A stretch of DNA of 64,000 nt from Phorcus lineatus (Eukaryota > Mollusca > Gastropoda > Trochida > Trochidae), in assembly GCA_921293015.1 (NCBI GenBank), contig OV121096.1:9551000-9614999 (forward strand). Reading direction: 5' to 3'. Made by a program: the position numbers and the translations under genes. The notes beneath the pieces are model-generated. The model did not search any database. It was given only the letters and a program-made list of their open reading frames with translations, and was not told the DNA's origin. Shown piece by piece: positions 11,710 through 24,600 of the stretch (position 1 is the first letter of the stretch; the number at the start of each line of letters is the position of its first letter).

Positions 11710-14430
11710 CTGACTAAGGGCAAGACGTATCCCTGTAACGCTGTGAGAACGTAAAACACGAACATGTCATCTATAGATTTGTCTTGCAATAACTTCATAA
11801 CCATAGTTTTTATCTATAATATTTGTGATGTTTGATCTCTTAAATCATCACCATCCCTAGGTACTGTGTTGGCCTTTCGTGCTATGTGATATTCATATCT
11901 AAGATTATCTCATGCTTTGTGATATTTCATATCTAAGATTATCTCATGGTATGTGATACAATGTATATGATCTCTAAATTATACAATAAATTTGTATTAT
12001 TTATTTATAATTTTGATATATTCTACAATCGTTTCTATCTTCATACGTTGGTTTGTTGTTGGTCTATTATGTTATGTGATAGTTTACTTAATTACCTAAA
12101 ATCACCTTAATTGACGAGATTGAGGTTTGGATTGCGGGTGAGAAGTATTATCATTACCGAATAATCGAGAATAAAAAAACGGTCAGGAAGATAGTTTCAA
12201 GAGTGGCAAATTTAAAGTATATTTGGAGTGTTAGCAATTACATCCGAACAATGAAAATAAAACAAAAAAATAGAAATAATACCCAAACTGAATATAATGA
12301 TTAATTGGGTGCCTGGCATGTTTTTCTCTACGCGTGTTGTTTGCTAAATCCACAATAATATGATATATGAATATTGAATATGATTCAAGTACGAAATGAC
12401 ATTATTTCTTAAGGGCTTGTCATTGTATATGAATGTATGAACTCAATTTATAATTCTAGAGATACCCGTTACCATTAAATAAACAGAAACAAAAAGAATG
12501 GTTTAACTGATTCACAGGTGAATGTCCCTCGCACAGCGAAATTCAGATATAGAGATAAGTAATTTAACCTGGGGGATCATGAGCGAAAAAAAACCCCAGA
12601 CACTAAATTTATCAACGCTTGTCATTGCATTATAATCACTCAGCATGAAATTTGATATCTTTTATGGTTATTGGATTTTGCTTATCCCCAATAACAACAT
12701 AGCAACTTGGCTCTGATCAGGTGACTAGACTTAGTTACCGCGGAGCTATTTCCGGTTGTGTCAAATGTAATATCAATTTCCGGTCATGCCCAGCAATATT
12801 TGTATTGTCTGTTCGTAATCTGAAGTTATATCTGTTGAATGAGTGACGAGTATGGATTAAGGACACGTCAAAGCGAATCAGCTTCCTCTCAGGCAACGAT
12901 TAACTGAAATTTTATCATTGTTGAGGCTGAATGTGGCCATTATCGATATGGATTTTCTTCAAACTAAATCTGGTGCCTTCGTTTAGAGATATAAGCGTTA
13001 GATTTTCATACATTTGTGGAGAGGGTTGTTATGATTATTGGTATGATGATATCTGGCATCTTACAATGTTTCACTTTTTTGGTCAATCTGATTTAGTGAG
13101 ATTGTCGAAGATTAGTATACGTGTTGATATTGGGGTAAACATATATTAATTTTGCTATGTTGCAATGGTATATATGTATGCAAGAAAGCATGTATCAGGC
13201 ATACGTTTTTTTGTTCCACTAACATTTGATATAATTTGACATGCAAAAAAACCCGGGGTGGTTAACTCTTGCTGACGTCACCAGAAAGATCAAGCAGATA
13301 CTATTAGTCGGTAGCCTCAATGCGAAATACATATATCCCAAGTATTGCCAAATTCTCAATTAAGCTTTAATACTTTTTTTTATATAAACAGTCGTTTGCT
13401 TTGTTCTATATCAAAAATAAGCTTTTGACATGATAGTTATCAGGGTATTGTGGAAACTATGCGGATTCAGATCCGCTAATGTAACAGAACTTGGAATCTT
13501 CCAAGGATTTTAGAATATTTTGAATATTCAAGGTTGAAGGTTTATCAATAATGATCATGCATGGTAGTAAATCCTTTGCCATTTCCCAACATTCTTTAAT
13601 TCATGAAAATAAAAAAAATAGTAAATTCTTCATATTAATATCAGTGACCATGTATAGAACCGTTTTTCAATTTGTTGATGTTAACTTGAGTATATTATGG
13701 AATGTTTATATTTTCATTCAGATTGAATAAATATATTTCATTTACTTGAAAAAATCACAACGAAACTCAAATCCCGACAACGTAAGTTTTTCAATCAATA
13801 AAAATTTTATATGAAATAATTATGCAAATTATCTAGGTAGCGTTTCTCTATTTAACCTTTACCTTGACCGTGAGCTGTTGTTGTTTTCATAGAAAAAATT
13901 ATGTCCTTTTTTTTATGGCTATTGCTTGTTATGACAGAACTTATTTTCTATGTATTTAATATAACTTGTATGATTACTTTTTCGTGTTTAACATTTGATA
14001 ATAAAACATATTTTTCAGAAGAAATATACAGTAATTGGTTTAAAATAGCATTAGTTTGAACAATTCGGTGTGAATCAGTTTCATGTTCTTTGAAAGGAAT
14101 ATGAAGAACATTCTGATGCATAATTTTGTTCTTCAATATGTCTCTATATTTAGTGCATTAGAAATACATTGAATTTTAAAAATAACAGTAAACCTTCCAT
14201 GAGAACCCTAACATCAGTACAAAACAAGGACATGGGAACTTGCCTGCTAATACGATCAAGAACAGAAAGCATTCCTGGAATGCAAAAAAGGCTTTGGACA
14301 ATACAACATCAGAACGTTGAAGTAAAAGCATATACAAAAGTGATCGCACGAAAACGAAATCGCTTGATACAATTATTCAATTTAGTATTATCGGCTAAGC
14401 TATGCGGATCCACAAAAATTGTCGTCAGTG
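11710..14430. other. AT-rich non-coding stretch
   Basis: No gene, RNA or clear element recognised. Small local direct repeats (for example 'atctaagattatctcatg' near 11900-11950) continue the style of the preceding array. Confidence 0.4.
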
Positions 14431-14439
14431 GTTTCAATT

Positions 14440-14592
14440 TGATTTTTCCTCCACGATTATAGATGATCGGTTTGAGTAATGAGATGTTTTGACCCTCTAG
14501 ATAAAGAATTTGGCTTACTCATTACGACTAATGCTTATTGGGGGAAATTTAATCAAATAAATGTTTCAAAAACGTGCTACGGCCCTTTTAAG
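14440..14592. mobile_element. Partial MITE, family 2 (3' end)
   Basis: The stretch 'gagatgttttgaccctct' through 'aacgtgctacggccctttta' matches the 3' ends of the elements at 36531-36903 and 43735-43922. The 5' terminal repeat is not visible. Confidence 0.55.
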
Positions 14593-15139
14593 GTCCACAT
14601 TTACTATATACTACGGAATTTTGATAGGGCGATGTAGTTTATTTTGAGATTTGTCATACTTTATTGTGAAATCAGTGGTAATAAACAAAAGGCGCATCTT
14701 GATGATAATATTTTGCATTTATAATTCATAATTTATGTACATTGTAATTTTCAGTTGACTTTGGGATAACAGGAATAACTCCCTTTACTCTAGATTTTAA
14801 GTTAGTGATATCGACAATTTTAGGATTTTGAAATCATTGATATCACATAGATTACAAAAGTTGCTAACATCAATAACCATTTTGTTGAGTATACGTTCAT
14901 TGTACATTAAGCATACATGTATTTTCTGAAACCGAGGTAGTAGTCTACAATTTGAACCTTTGCTGATTACCAGAGGAAAATTCAGCGATGCTGAAATGAA
15001 ATTTGAATTAATTTTTTCGGGGAACGCGGAGATCTTCGCAAATGTCTCACATTCCTTAAAGATTCACGCCCGGGAAAGTACGTGTCCGACTTTTTCGATT
15101 TATAACTTACTCTAAAGGAAAAAGTCTAAGAATTAATAT

Positions 15140-15575
15140 GGTGTGTTTGTTTAAAGAAATAATAACGATTACATTTTGAAAATAATTTTCAAAGAGACAG
15201 GGGGTGTTTAGTCCGTTACATCTCTTTACTTTGTATAGTATTATGTGCTTGATCGTCGATTCCAACTGTTTTAGAGACTTTTATTTTCGACCCTGTGCAC
15301 AAACCTAGCGTCAGATAATAAAAATGGGAAACGGATGCGATTTTGTTTATTTCTAAGGTACAGAATTGGCCTCGCAATACGCTAATTTGGAAACTCGTAA
15401 TTTATTTGAAAGAAAAAAATATGACGATTACAACTCGAAAATAATTTTCAAAGAGACTAGGGGTATTGACCTTGTTTCTTCCCTTCTTATTTTTGTAGTA
15501 ATAGGTGCGTGGTCGTAGACTCAAACTGTTTTCCAGACATGTTCTTTTCGACAATACAGGATCTTGCACTCATGG
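15140..15575. repeat. Diverged direct duplication, offset about 257 bp
   Basis: 'gaaaataattttcaaagaga' occurs at about 15177 and 15434, with similar flanks on both sides over about 170 bp (later 'gtcg..gactc/ttccaactgtttt'). Confidence 0.65.
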
Positions 15576-16759
15576 CCATAGGCGTTACTAATAACAGGCT
15601 AGCAACCTCATGGGATTGATTTCTGCGAACTACAGCCTTAAAAAGCAAATAACTGGTTTTAAAAAATTGACCTTTATAGATATAAGGAATAATTTTAGTG
15701 ACACTGGTGTAAATTTAAGGGTCACAGAAGTCCTATTTCATCTATTAACTATAGTTAATACTGATTTAGTCATAAAGTCCTTTCAGTCCTTATTGTTAAA
15801 AACAACGATTATATATATATAATATATTGTATTGTATTTCAAATGAGTACTTAACCGAAATGTTATCGATCAATTAAAATCGATAAATGAGATTCCAAAA
15901 AAAGAGTCGACCTTTATTCTTTGTGAGAATCTATATCAAAGCATGAATTACTTGAAAAGACGTATCTTGCTCTTTAATTGAAGTATATATGAAACTCGTT
16001 TAATCAATTAACCTAAAAGTGAAAGAAAATAATACAACAATCTTTATGCTTCCAATTCATTCATTTGTGTATTATTCTAATACAAGTTGATACCTTTGTC
16101 CGGAAATGGTTTCAATCACCTTTTTGGATTTATGATATACATGACACAGACCATATAAATATGATTGATATGAGTATGATTATAAACTCGCCATAGACAA
16201 ACGTGTTTTTGCCGCCCATATGATAAGATTATTTTAGGAAGTTTATATTGTTACTAGGTTACCAGGGTTGCTTCTATTTTCTTTCGAACATATTCGCTGA
16301 TTGGTTTTACAAATAATTAGCTAAATGTTTTCTTTAACTCAAGTTAAGACCAGACTGTTATAGATATACTAAATTATTTTGATATACCTGAAGAAAGCAA
16401 ATTATTTGATCCACCAGACAGCTCACATCACAGTCCAAAAATAGCTCTTTGAGAACTGATATCGAAAGGCATTTATTTATCTTGACAATTGCTGCAAAGC
16501 ATGACTAACCTGCTGTGGTAGAACATGAAATTGTAGAAGATTACTTTTGGATAACAAATAATGATAACAAATGTATACTTGTACGATATGTTTGACTAAA
16601 ACAACCTTTTGCAAACTTATACATTTGTCTGAGACAGAACAAATAAAAGTTATGCCAGAAAGTTACGTTTATAAAAAAAGAGTAACGACAATAAGCAATC
16701 TTCAAAATTCTCCATAATGATTAGAATTATTGATGATGACGATGTCAATAACAAAAAAC

Positions 16760-16812
16760 AAAACAACAACAACAACAACAACAATAACAATAATAATAAT
16801 AATAATAATAAT
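16760..16812. repeat. (AAC)n(AAT)n microsatellite
   Basis: Uninterrupted AAC triplets pass into AAT triplets, a compound microsatellite. The flanking 15.6-17.0 kb is otherwise plain non-coding DNA. Confidence 0.9.
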
Positions 16813-17039
16813 CCGTATTTAGGAACAACATCATAGAAGAAGCGTGACGTCATAACATCGTCATTGACATCAAGTCACTATGGCGAAACCATACTTTACC
16901 CTAGAGCATCAGATGAAAAATATTTACTCTGGTATGTTTGCACTCCTTAATTAATTTGTTTCAGTTACAGAAATTTTATTTTATTATGAATATTGATACT
17001 TAATATGCACATAAGTAATAGACATATAGGTCAAACGGT

Positions 17040-17375
17040 CCGTTCATATCAATTATCTTGGGTTACACGTTGATTATTGACTTTTCAGGAACCAGTTGGT
17101 CTTCATATGAGCCGTTTTAATATAACACTGAACAGGAGTTATGTCAGAAGTAATCCATGTGACTTCACTTAATCATTTTTGAAGATTAAATTTGGAATCA
17201 TTTGTGTAAGACCATGTTTAGAGACAAGGGGGGTTATATTTGCCGATCGTTGGTTATTGACTGTGTTCTTGGAGCTTCTTTTTATTGAGATGAGTCGGCT
17301 TGATATTTGATTAAACATGAATTATGTCAGAAATAATCCACACTGTAGGTTTGAAGATTAAACTTCTGAGGTACG
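17040..17375. repeat. Diverged tandem duplication, about 190 bp
   Basis: 'ggttattgact', 'gagttatgtcagaagtaatcc' (split) and 'tttgaagattaaa' appear in the same order in 17065-17200 and 17250-17370. Confidence 0.55.
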
Positions 17376-17479
17376 GAAATAAGAAGTTAACATAGCACAA
17401 CTATTGTTGAAAACCGGAGGGCGTTTAATTCGCTGATCTTATATTACTTTGATGCCAGTCGATCAATCATATGATACAC

Positions 17480-18540
17480 ATCTTAGAAATAGATCTTGAA
17501 TCTATGAAAGGCAGAGCGTGTAATCTCATTCAATGCCGTGAGCTGAAGCCATGTCTGCCCACTGTCCTTAGGATCCGACCGACAGGCAATGGCAACCCAA
17601 GTCTCCCTCCAGCCACGGCGTATCAATACAAAATATCGACAATTGGTTATAGGTATTGATCCCTCGATCAAGCCTTTTGATAGTAAACAACGACTTAGCT
17701 TTTACTTGTAGCACCAGGTTTTGCATGCTAACTCACTCTGAAAGGCTAACAAGTTTACCGTTACTAGCTGTGGTGAATAGAAGGCAGGGTGTTTTCAACG
17801 TTACTTTGTTGGACATTGACATCGGGTCTGCCTCGGGTGGATGAATAGGCAGAGGTTAGAGCTCGTGGCCGGGTAAGTGGATAGACGAGGTGGATTTGGG
17901 GTAGATCAAGGAGGATTTAACACTGGCTTATCATTGGATTACCATAATGATGGATGAAGTCAAAATGGTGATCAACATCTGTTTAAGAATTTGGTACTGA
18001 GTGGAAAACGCGTTTTATAAAGATGCATCTGAATAACCGATATGGACGATGAATTAAAGAAGAAAACCTGAATGAACCTGAAAAAGTGATCAGATAGCCA
18101 TGAAATGAAAGGAGTTTGTTCGAAGCTATTAGAACCTGATTCAGGGAACAATTACGTAATCGGACAGAGTGAAAGATTACAAATAACATTTGAGTGAAGC
18201 CATGGCACATCGCCAACCCACTGACGGATCACTGGGATCAATACATGATAATGCTTAATGTGACTGAACTACTAAAAAAACAAACACAAACAATCTTCGA
18301 ATCTGCTTTCAAAATTCTGAACTGACTACAAGCACCTCAACTGGTAAAATAACGAATAAGCAATCCAAAACTCAATACAAGAAAGTGAAATTATGAAAAG
18401 ATAAATTTATGAATGCATCGAGGCCAAAACGTAAAAGAAAAGACATCGGAAGAGTCACAGAGACAGCAGTCATTTATTGATGTACTAATGAATCAAGGTA
18501 TCCCTGTTTAAATGGCATACTTGTAACAGAGAGATTGTAG
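17480..18540. other. Unassigned region upstream of the CNB gene
   Basis: Locally less AT-rich than its surroundings, with short ORFs on both strands but no recognised domain. It is where a promoter and 5' UTR of the CNB gene would be expected. I see no clear TATA box. Confidence 0.3.
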
Positions 18541-18561
18541 GAAGACATCCTTAACTGCAGA

Positions 18562-18694
18562 ATGACGGACTCTCAGGATGATTTGTCCAGCTCGAGGGAC
18601 TCTGATGCAGAGTTCAGTGAGATCTACCCTCTCTTTCGGGAAACACTCTTTCCTACTACGGCATCAGCTACAGGAACTCCTCGGGAAACTACCA
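18562..18694 (+). CDS. CNB gene, coding exon 1 (start)
   Basis: Encodes an acidic, serine-rich N-terminus beginning MTDSQDDLSSSRDSDAEF. An in-frame TAG at 18538 makes ATG 18562 the first possible start. The donor GTGAGT follows directly, and the exon ends in phase 1, as exon 2 requires. Because it is 4.9 kb from exon 2 and has no conserved domain, it is the least certain exon. Confidence 0.6.
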
Positions 18695-21600
18695 GTGAGT
18701 ACTTCAATAGGGGTTAGATATGATGTATTACATAGTAAAGATACATCATTGGAACCCAGAACCTACCACTGAGTACTTTAATAGGAGTTAGATATTATAT
18801 AGGGACACTATGTAATCTAACTTTATAGGGACAAGGTGATATCTCACCCATGGTCACCAGATCCTGCCAGTTATTACATAGCTAGTGGTAATGTTAATGT
18901 AATCTAACTGTATAGGGACATGGTAATATCTCACCCATGGTCACCGGAACCTTCCAGTGATAACATAGCTAGTGGTAATATTCATGTAATCTAACTTTAT
19001 AGGGACATGGTAATATCTCACCCATGGTCACCAGAACCTTCCAGTGATAACATAGCTAGTGGTAATATTCATGTAATCTAACTTTATAGGGACATGTTGA
19101 TATCTCACCCATGGTCACCGGAACCTTCCAGTGATAACATAGCTAGTGGTAATATTCATGTAATCTAACTTTATAGGGACATGTTGATATCTCACCCATT
19201 GTCACCAGATCCTGCAATTGATAAAATAGCTAGTGGCAATATTCATTTAATCTAACTTTATAGGGACATGGTGATATCTCACCCATGGTCACCAGAACCT
19301 GCCAGTTATTACATAGCTAGGGGTATTGCACCCTTGAATATAAAGTCAAGAATGTCGTAATCATTGTATGACGAAATTTGGGATAGGGATGTTGTGCACT
19401 TATGCATTGTTTCAAATATCGTATCGTATATTATATACAGGCCTTGTCAGTGTTTATTTACAACGATCATTACACTGGTAGTCCACGTGCATAATTTGTT
19501 AGCCATCGCCAAATACTTGATAATATTTATCTTGCGCTGCCACACCACAAGGGTGTGCTCAAAGCACCAAACACATTATTACCCTGGTCAAACATCACTC
19601 CCTTTGCATTCACAACATGCAAACCAATCAACGGATTATGCACTTGATGGTTATCTGAAACATTGCCATGTTTTCCAAACCAGGTAACCAGTTTCCCCGC
19701 TGGGTGAACAGAGGCACATTTCGAACAATGTCTCTTGCCTAGGCTGACACAACAAGTTTCTCAACTGTAGTCTAAGGGCGGGACAAGGGTAACATCACTC
19801 AAACTCTCAGTTTATCCAGCAATGAATCGGGCAACCCTTCGATCCGGAGAGCAACGTCTGATGTTGCTTAACTTCTCTGAAGGCTGTCCGTTGTACAATG
19901 CACTGGACCACGCACCACCAAATATTCTAGACTTCATTGTTGAAATATAGTTGTTACATCCCTTCTATAAGAAAGCGACATGCAATAAAGAAGGACGAAA
20001 GCCGTCTCTTAAACATGAACAGCTGACAGGATCAATTATTAAGTTTCCAATACTTCTACCATAATGTATGATTTAATTATTTCTTTACGTTATTGAGTCT
20101 GCAAGGCACTGTAACAACTTCAACATGACCAAACTGTCTCCCCCAACTTTCGTATCAATCCTGCATCAACTACATAAATCCTTGTAGACCTTTCTACAGA
20201 TGCTTTTCTTCAACAAATTTATAGGTTTGAAAACTGTGCTACTTATAGATTTTAAACGCTTCAAGCTTTGTCATGTTGATAGAAATATTTCATCATGTTA
20301 AACAATACAAAGCTTAATTGGAAGAACAGCAGTTTCCTACTGTCGACGGATTTCCGCTTGTATGTGTTTTACGGCCGATTGATAGCCGATTTCACTTGGA
20401 GTAATGTTAGTCTAAATTTGTCTAATAACAAGTTAAATCTTTAATACACTTCTCAATTAAATAAAAAGAATAAAAATTGATTGCAGGCAATGGATTACCA
20501 TTTACTCCGGAAATGCATGTTTAGGGTACCACGGGGAAGCAATGGAACTGGTATAGGCAGCGGCCATGTTATAAAATAAAAGCCATGATCGAAGTTCAAT
20601 AAAGTACAATCATAATATGATGTTTTTCAAATTCAATGCCGAATATCTCATCTATATTCATCATCCTTTTGGAAATATTGAATTCACAAGAACTTATTCA
20701 TTCGAGGTAAAAGGATTTTAGTTTGACCATTTTCATTCACATTAAAGGGCCACAGAGTATGTTGTTGGAGTCAAATATGTCATACTTCATAAATGGTGTT
20801 ATTTCATCAAGAAGTAGTGGTTGTTTTAGAAAATCAGAATCCTAGTCATTATAAGTTGAGTATAGTGACAATAAATTGGTTAATGTCGTGATTTGTGGTC
20901 GAAAACCGGACAGTGGCGCGCGCAAATGATTCAAACGTAATTTCGGAAACTTATTTACAACAGATACAAAGACAAACATTGGTAAATAGTGTTAAGTAGG
21001 TCGTTTAACTCATATGCACGTTAAGTGGACACATATTTTCGAATTCTTAACATTTATAGCGCTGTTTCCCGATTATCAGTCATAACAAGAAAATATTAAA
21101 ATTTCGCCATTTTAAAGATAGAGATGCACTTTTAGGGAGGCGATTTTAACTTAACTCAGGTCATAAGGTATTTTTGCTCTTACTAGCACCAATTAACATG
21201 AACTCTGTGATACTCTGTGTCACTTTAAGGCGGTGACTCCATTGTGTTAAATGTTTCTCCGTCAAGTTGACCAGTGTTAACCACTGAAAAATAAACATGG
21301 TAACTCGACAACAACCTGGTATCCATCGATTGATCGGCCAGAGATCGGAAATAAGTCGTGGCTAGCGACTAGAAATTGATCAATACCCGATGACATTTTG
21401 CAGTACAACCGAACAGTGTTGAATTATAGTCCATATTACCTATTGGTTTTTAGAGAAAGGTTTCTTGCTACACCATTAGAACATAATTGAAGCGGATTCA
21501 AAAGGCATCTTAACTGTAAAAGAGTATGTCATATAGGCTGTAATATAAGTAGAGAAATATTTCCTGGATAACAGCTTCTTTGTTGTAAAAATCACGATAT

Positions 21601-24600
21601 TTCGTTGCATACTGAACTCCAAAAGAAACGCCTATCATGAAAAATAGGAAACATGGTGTATTTTGTTATATCAACAACTTTCTGCCCTAACGTGCAGTTT
21701 CCATATAGTGAAGCAATGGTACATTGGTCTAACGTCAAGTCACACTATAGTAACGCAATTGATGAATACATTGGTTAGACGAGGAAAATAGGGCAAGAAA
21801 TATATAATTGTACATACGAAAATGGCGATAATGGACAAATAATGATATTTACAATGAAAATACAAAAATAAATTGAAAGATCATTTTATTGACATTCATA
21901 ATTTAAAATTATGAATGACAGGGCTTAATACATTATTTAGAGAGAGTGGGGAGATAGTAGGAACATCGTGACACATCTACACACATGAACATCGCCATAC
22001 CCGGCACAGAATGATATTAATAATCACAATGGAAACATAAATGGGAAGTATATTATTTATACTTTCAAGCTAAACAATTGTTGATGACATTTTGTAGATA
22101 TTTATTCATTTGAGCGTAGGGAGAAAGAAGGAACGTACAAATATATACATATAAATTTGGTGTTTTATTACAAAGAAGATATACGTGTTTTTTTTTATTG
22201 GCAGAGACATATAGTTATATTCCATTTTGATATGTGACAGAAGGGTTCCATACTTGAACCCCTTTGTGTTGATAAGGGTAGTGCCATATTGGTAAAAAAT
22301 AAAAGATTCACTTGCGTTGTATTTCCCTTAGGTATACTTATAACCTAGTATGGAGATAATATAGTGTATTAAGTGTTTAACTTTTTCTTGCATAAATTCG
22401 GTTATTTCTAAAAGACTCGCCCATTGAAAACAACAAGAAACTGAACTTAAACTTAAAGGATATGCTCTGGTAAACACTGTTTATTAAGATCACAACTTTA
22501 AACGCGCTCTTGTTTGTGGAAACAAATCTCAAATTACAAAACTACCGGGGACATAAACCGCTGAAACATATATGTTCAGGCCTTGATCATGCAAAACACA
22601 GTCGTTTGAATTCTCCAAAAATATCCCTTTTGCATTTGGAAACCTCAAAAGAGTACTCCTCGAAATCGAACCGAGCTTTCCAGCAATCTCATTGAAATAA
22701 GGTAAAACCTCAGAGCGTTTCTAATCTGAGCACTGCTCAAATATATGTACCAAGTGATCTCGCCTGTGACCTTTCACGTTCCATTAGTTCACTCAGAGTC
22801 TGAAAATAAATCGTGTAGATGGCTTTCAGGCCTCGTCGCTGATTGGGTAGGATACAACGGTCACTTCATGACCTCTATGAAGCAGTTCAGAGTTGTCTCT
22901 ATTGTGAGTATAGAGGTTGATAACTGTATTTGTGTATATTGGTGCTGTAAGACCGAGCTTTAGAATACAATACTCACAAATCATTACCTGTGTCAACAGG
23001 ATTTCACATTCAATCATATTCAATCACAAGTTAGCTATCAATTCTCAATTAATGGTTGGGGATTTGAAAAGCTGTAGAAATTTAAAGTGATATGATCTTA
23101 AAGAGGTTTGAATAAAAAATCTAAATCTGTGACAAGTTATTGAAAATGAGCATGGTGAATGATAAACATGTAAACTTCAAGATAGAAAAATGAAAAGTGA
23201 ATGTCACTGACCTTTCATCCTGCAAAATAAAGTCGTTAGTGGTTTTGTCTCAAAAAGGGGCAACTTTTTCTTCAGTCCCAAATAAATGTCAAAAGGGCTT
23301 AATAGTATTTAATCCATGAAAAGAAATTAATGATATTTAAACCATGAAAAGAAATGAATAATACTTTATCCATACAATAATTATTTCATTAAATAGGTTT
23401 GTCACTTATGAAAAATCTTTTATTACAAAACACCTTTTATAGGTATAATTGGAAAACACTTATATATGATTAACATTACTGAAAACATTAAAAGAAAAAA
23501 ATCAATATCTGACATGAGAAGGTGTTCAGGAACAAACGCTTAAATGATCACTATATGTATAATTGTTTTACAGCAGGTAGTCGAGGGGGAAGCTCGTGGG
23601 GGATCATGGCGCACGTGTATGAGCGCGTGCTTAACATCATCACCAAACCAGCCGAGGAGAGAGAGGACTCGGAGATCGAGACGATCCTGCCCTGGTTCAG
23701 GAAGAAGTCAGACGTCTTCAAGGAGCTCAAAACAGGTATCTAGGAGTTTCTTCATTTCATCTTTGTAATAGAAGTATCAGTTTATCAGAATTTTTTTTTA
23801 TATTTTACAACTTTGTGTATTCAAATTCAGCGTATTAGCCTTCATGTCCCGCAATCCCGTAGCATACGCTAATGAACTGATCAACAATTAGCCTCCCAAC
23901 TACGAGACAACAACCAACAACATATCATCACCTTGCAGCTCAACTGTGAGACTGCATATCAACAGTGAAGCCTCCATCAGAATACCCACCTCTTTTGGAC
24001 TGACCAAAACGCGAATCAAACCCCAACCCTAATTACCATAGTATACCTCACTGATGTAGGTGTTCAAATATGATTTTGTTATAACTGAGGAATCTGTGGC
24101 CCTTATAATTGCTGACCTTTTAAACCTTGGGATGGCTATGTATTAGTAGCTTTCATTATACTATCTCATTTCAGAAATATTGTCAGACATCGTCAAGAAT
24201 TGTGAGTTTGCAACATGTCAGCGAGATCACGTGATCATACGGCAAGGAGAGAAGGGAGACAAGTGAGTGAAATGTATCAACTTAATACCATAATTAGTAG
24301 ATAATGTGATATAACTGTGATATGATACGAATTAATATCATCCTGTAATCTATGATTACGTACTCCAAGTTTCTACACCATCCTAACAGGGGCGGTTAAT
24401 GTTCATATCAACACAAACTTGACATAAGACAACTTTGTGCCAAGTAGGCAACGAGAACTCGTATATCAAACTTTGTCTCCGTGTCCCAAGTACAATCATC
24501 ATCCTGATGGGGACGGCGTGCATACAACGAGACCCAAACTGAAGACCACTTTTTACCTGATTAAGATTATAAGTATGAAACTCGTATTTCAAATTGTATC

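Noticed and set aside
17471-17844. Overlapping short ORFs on both strands upstream of the CNB gene
   Set aside because: No recognisable family and both strands are equally open, which argues for chance.
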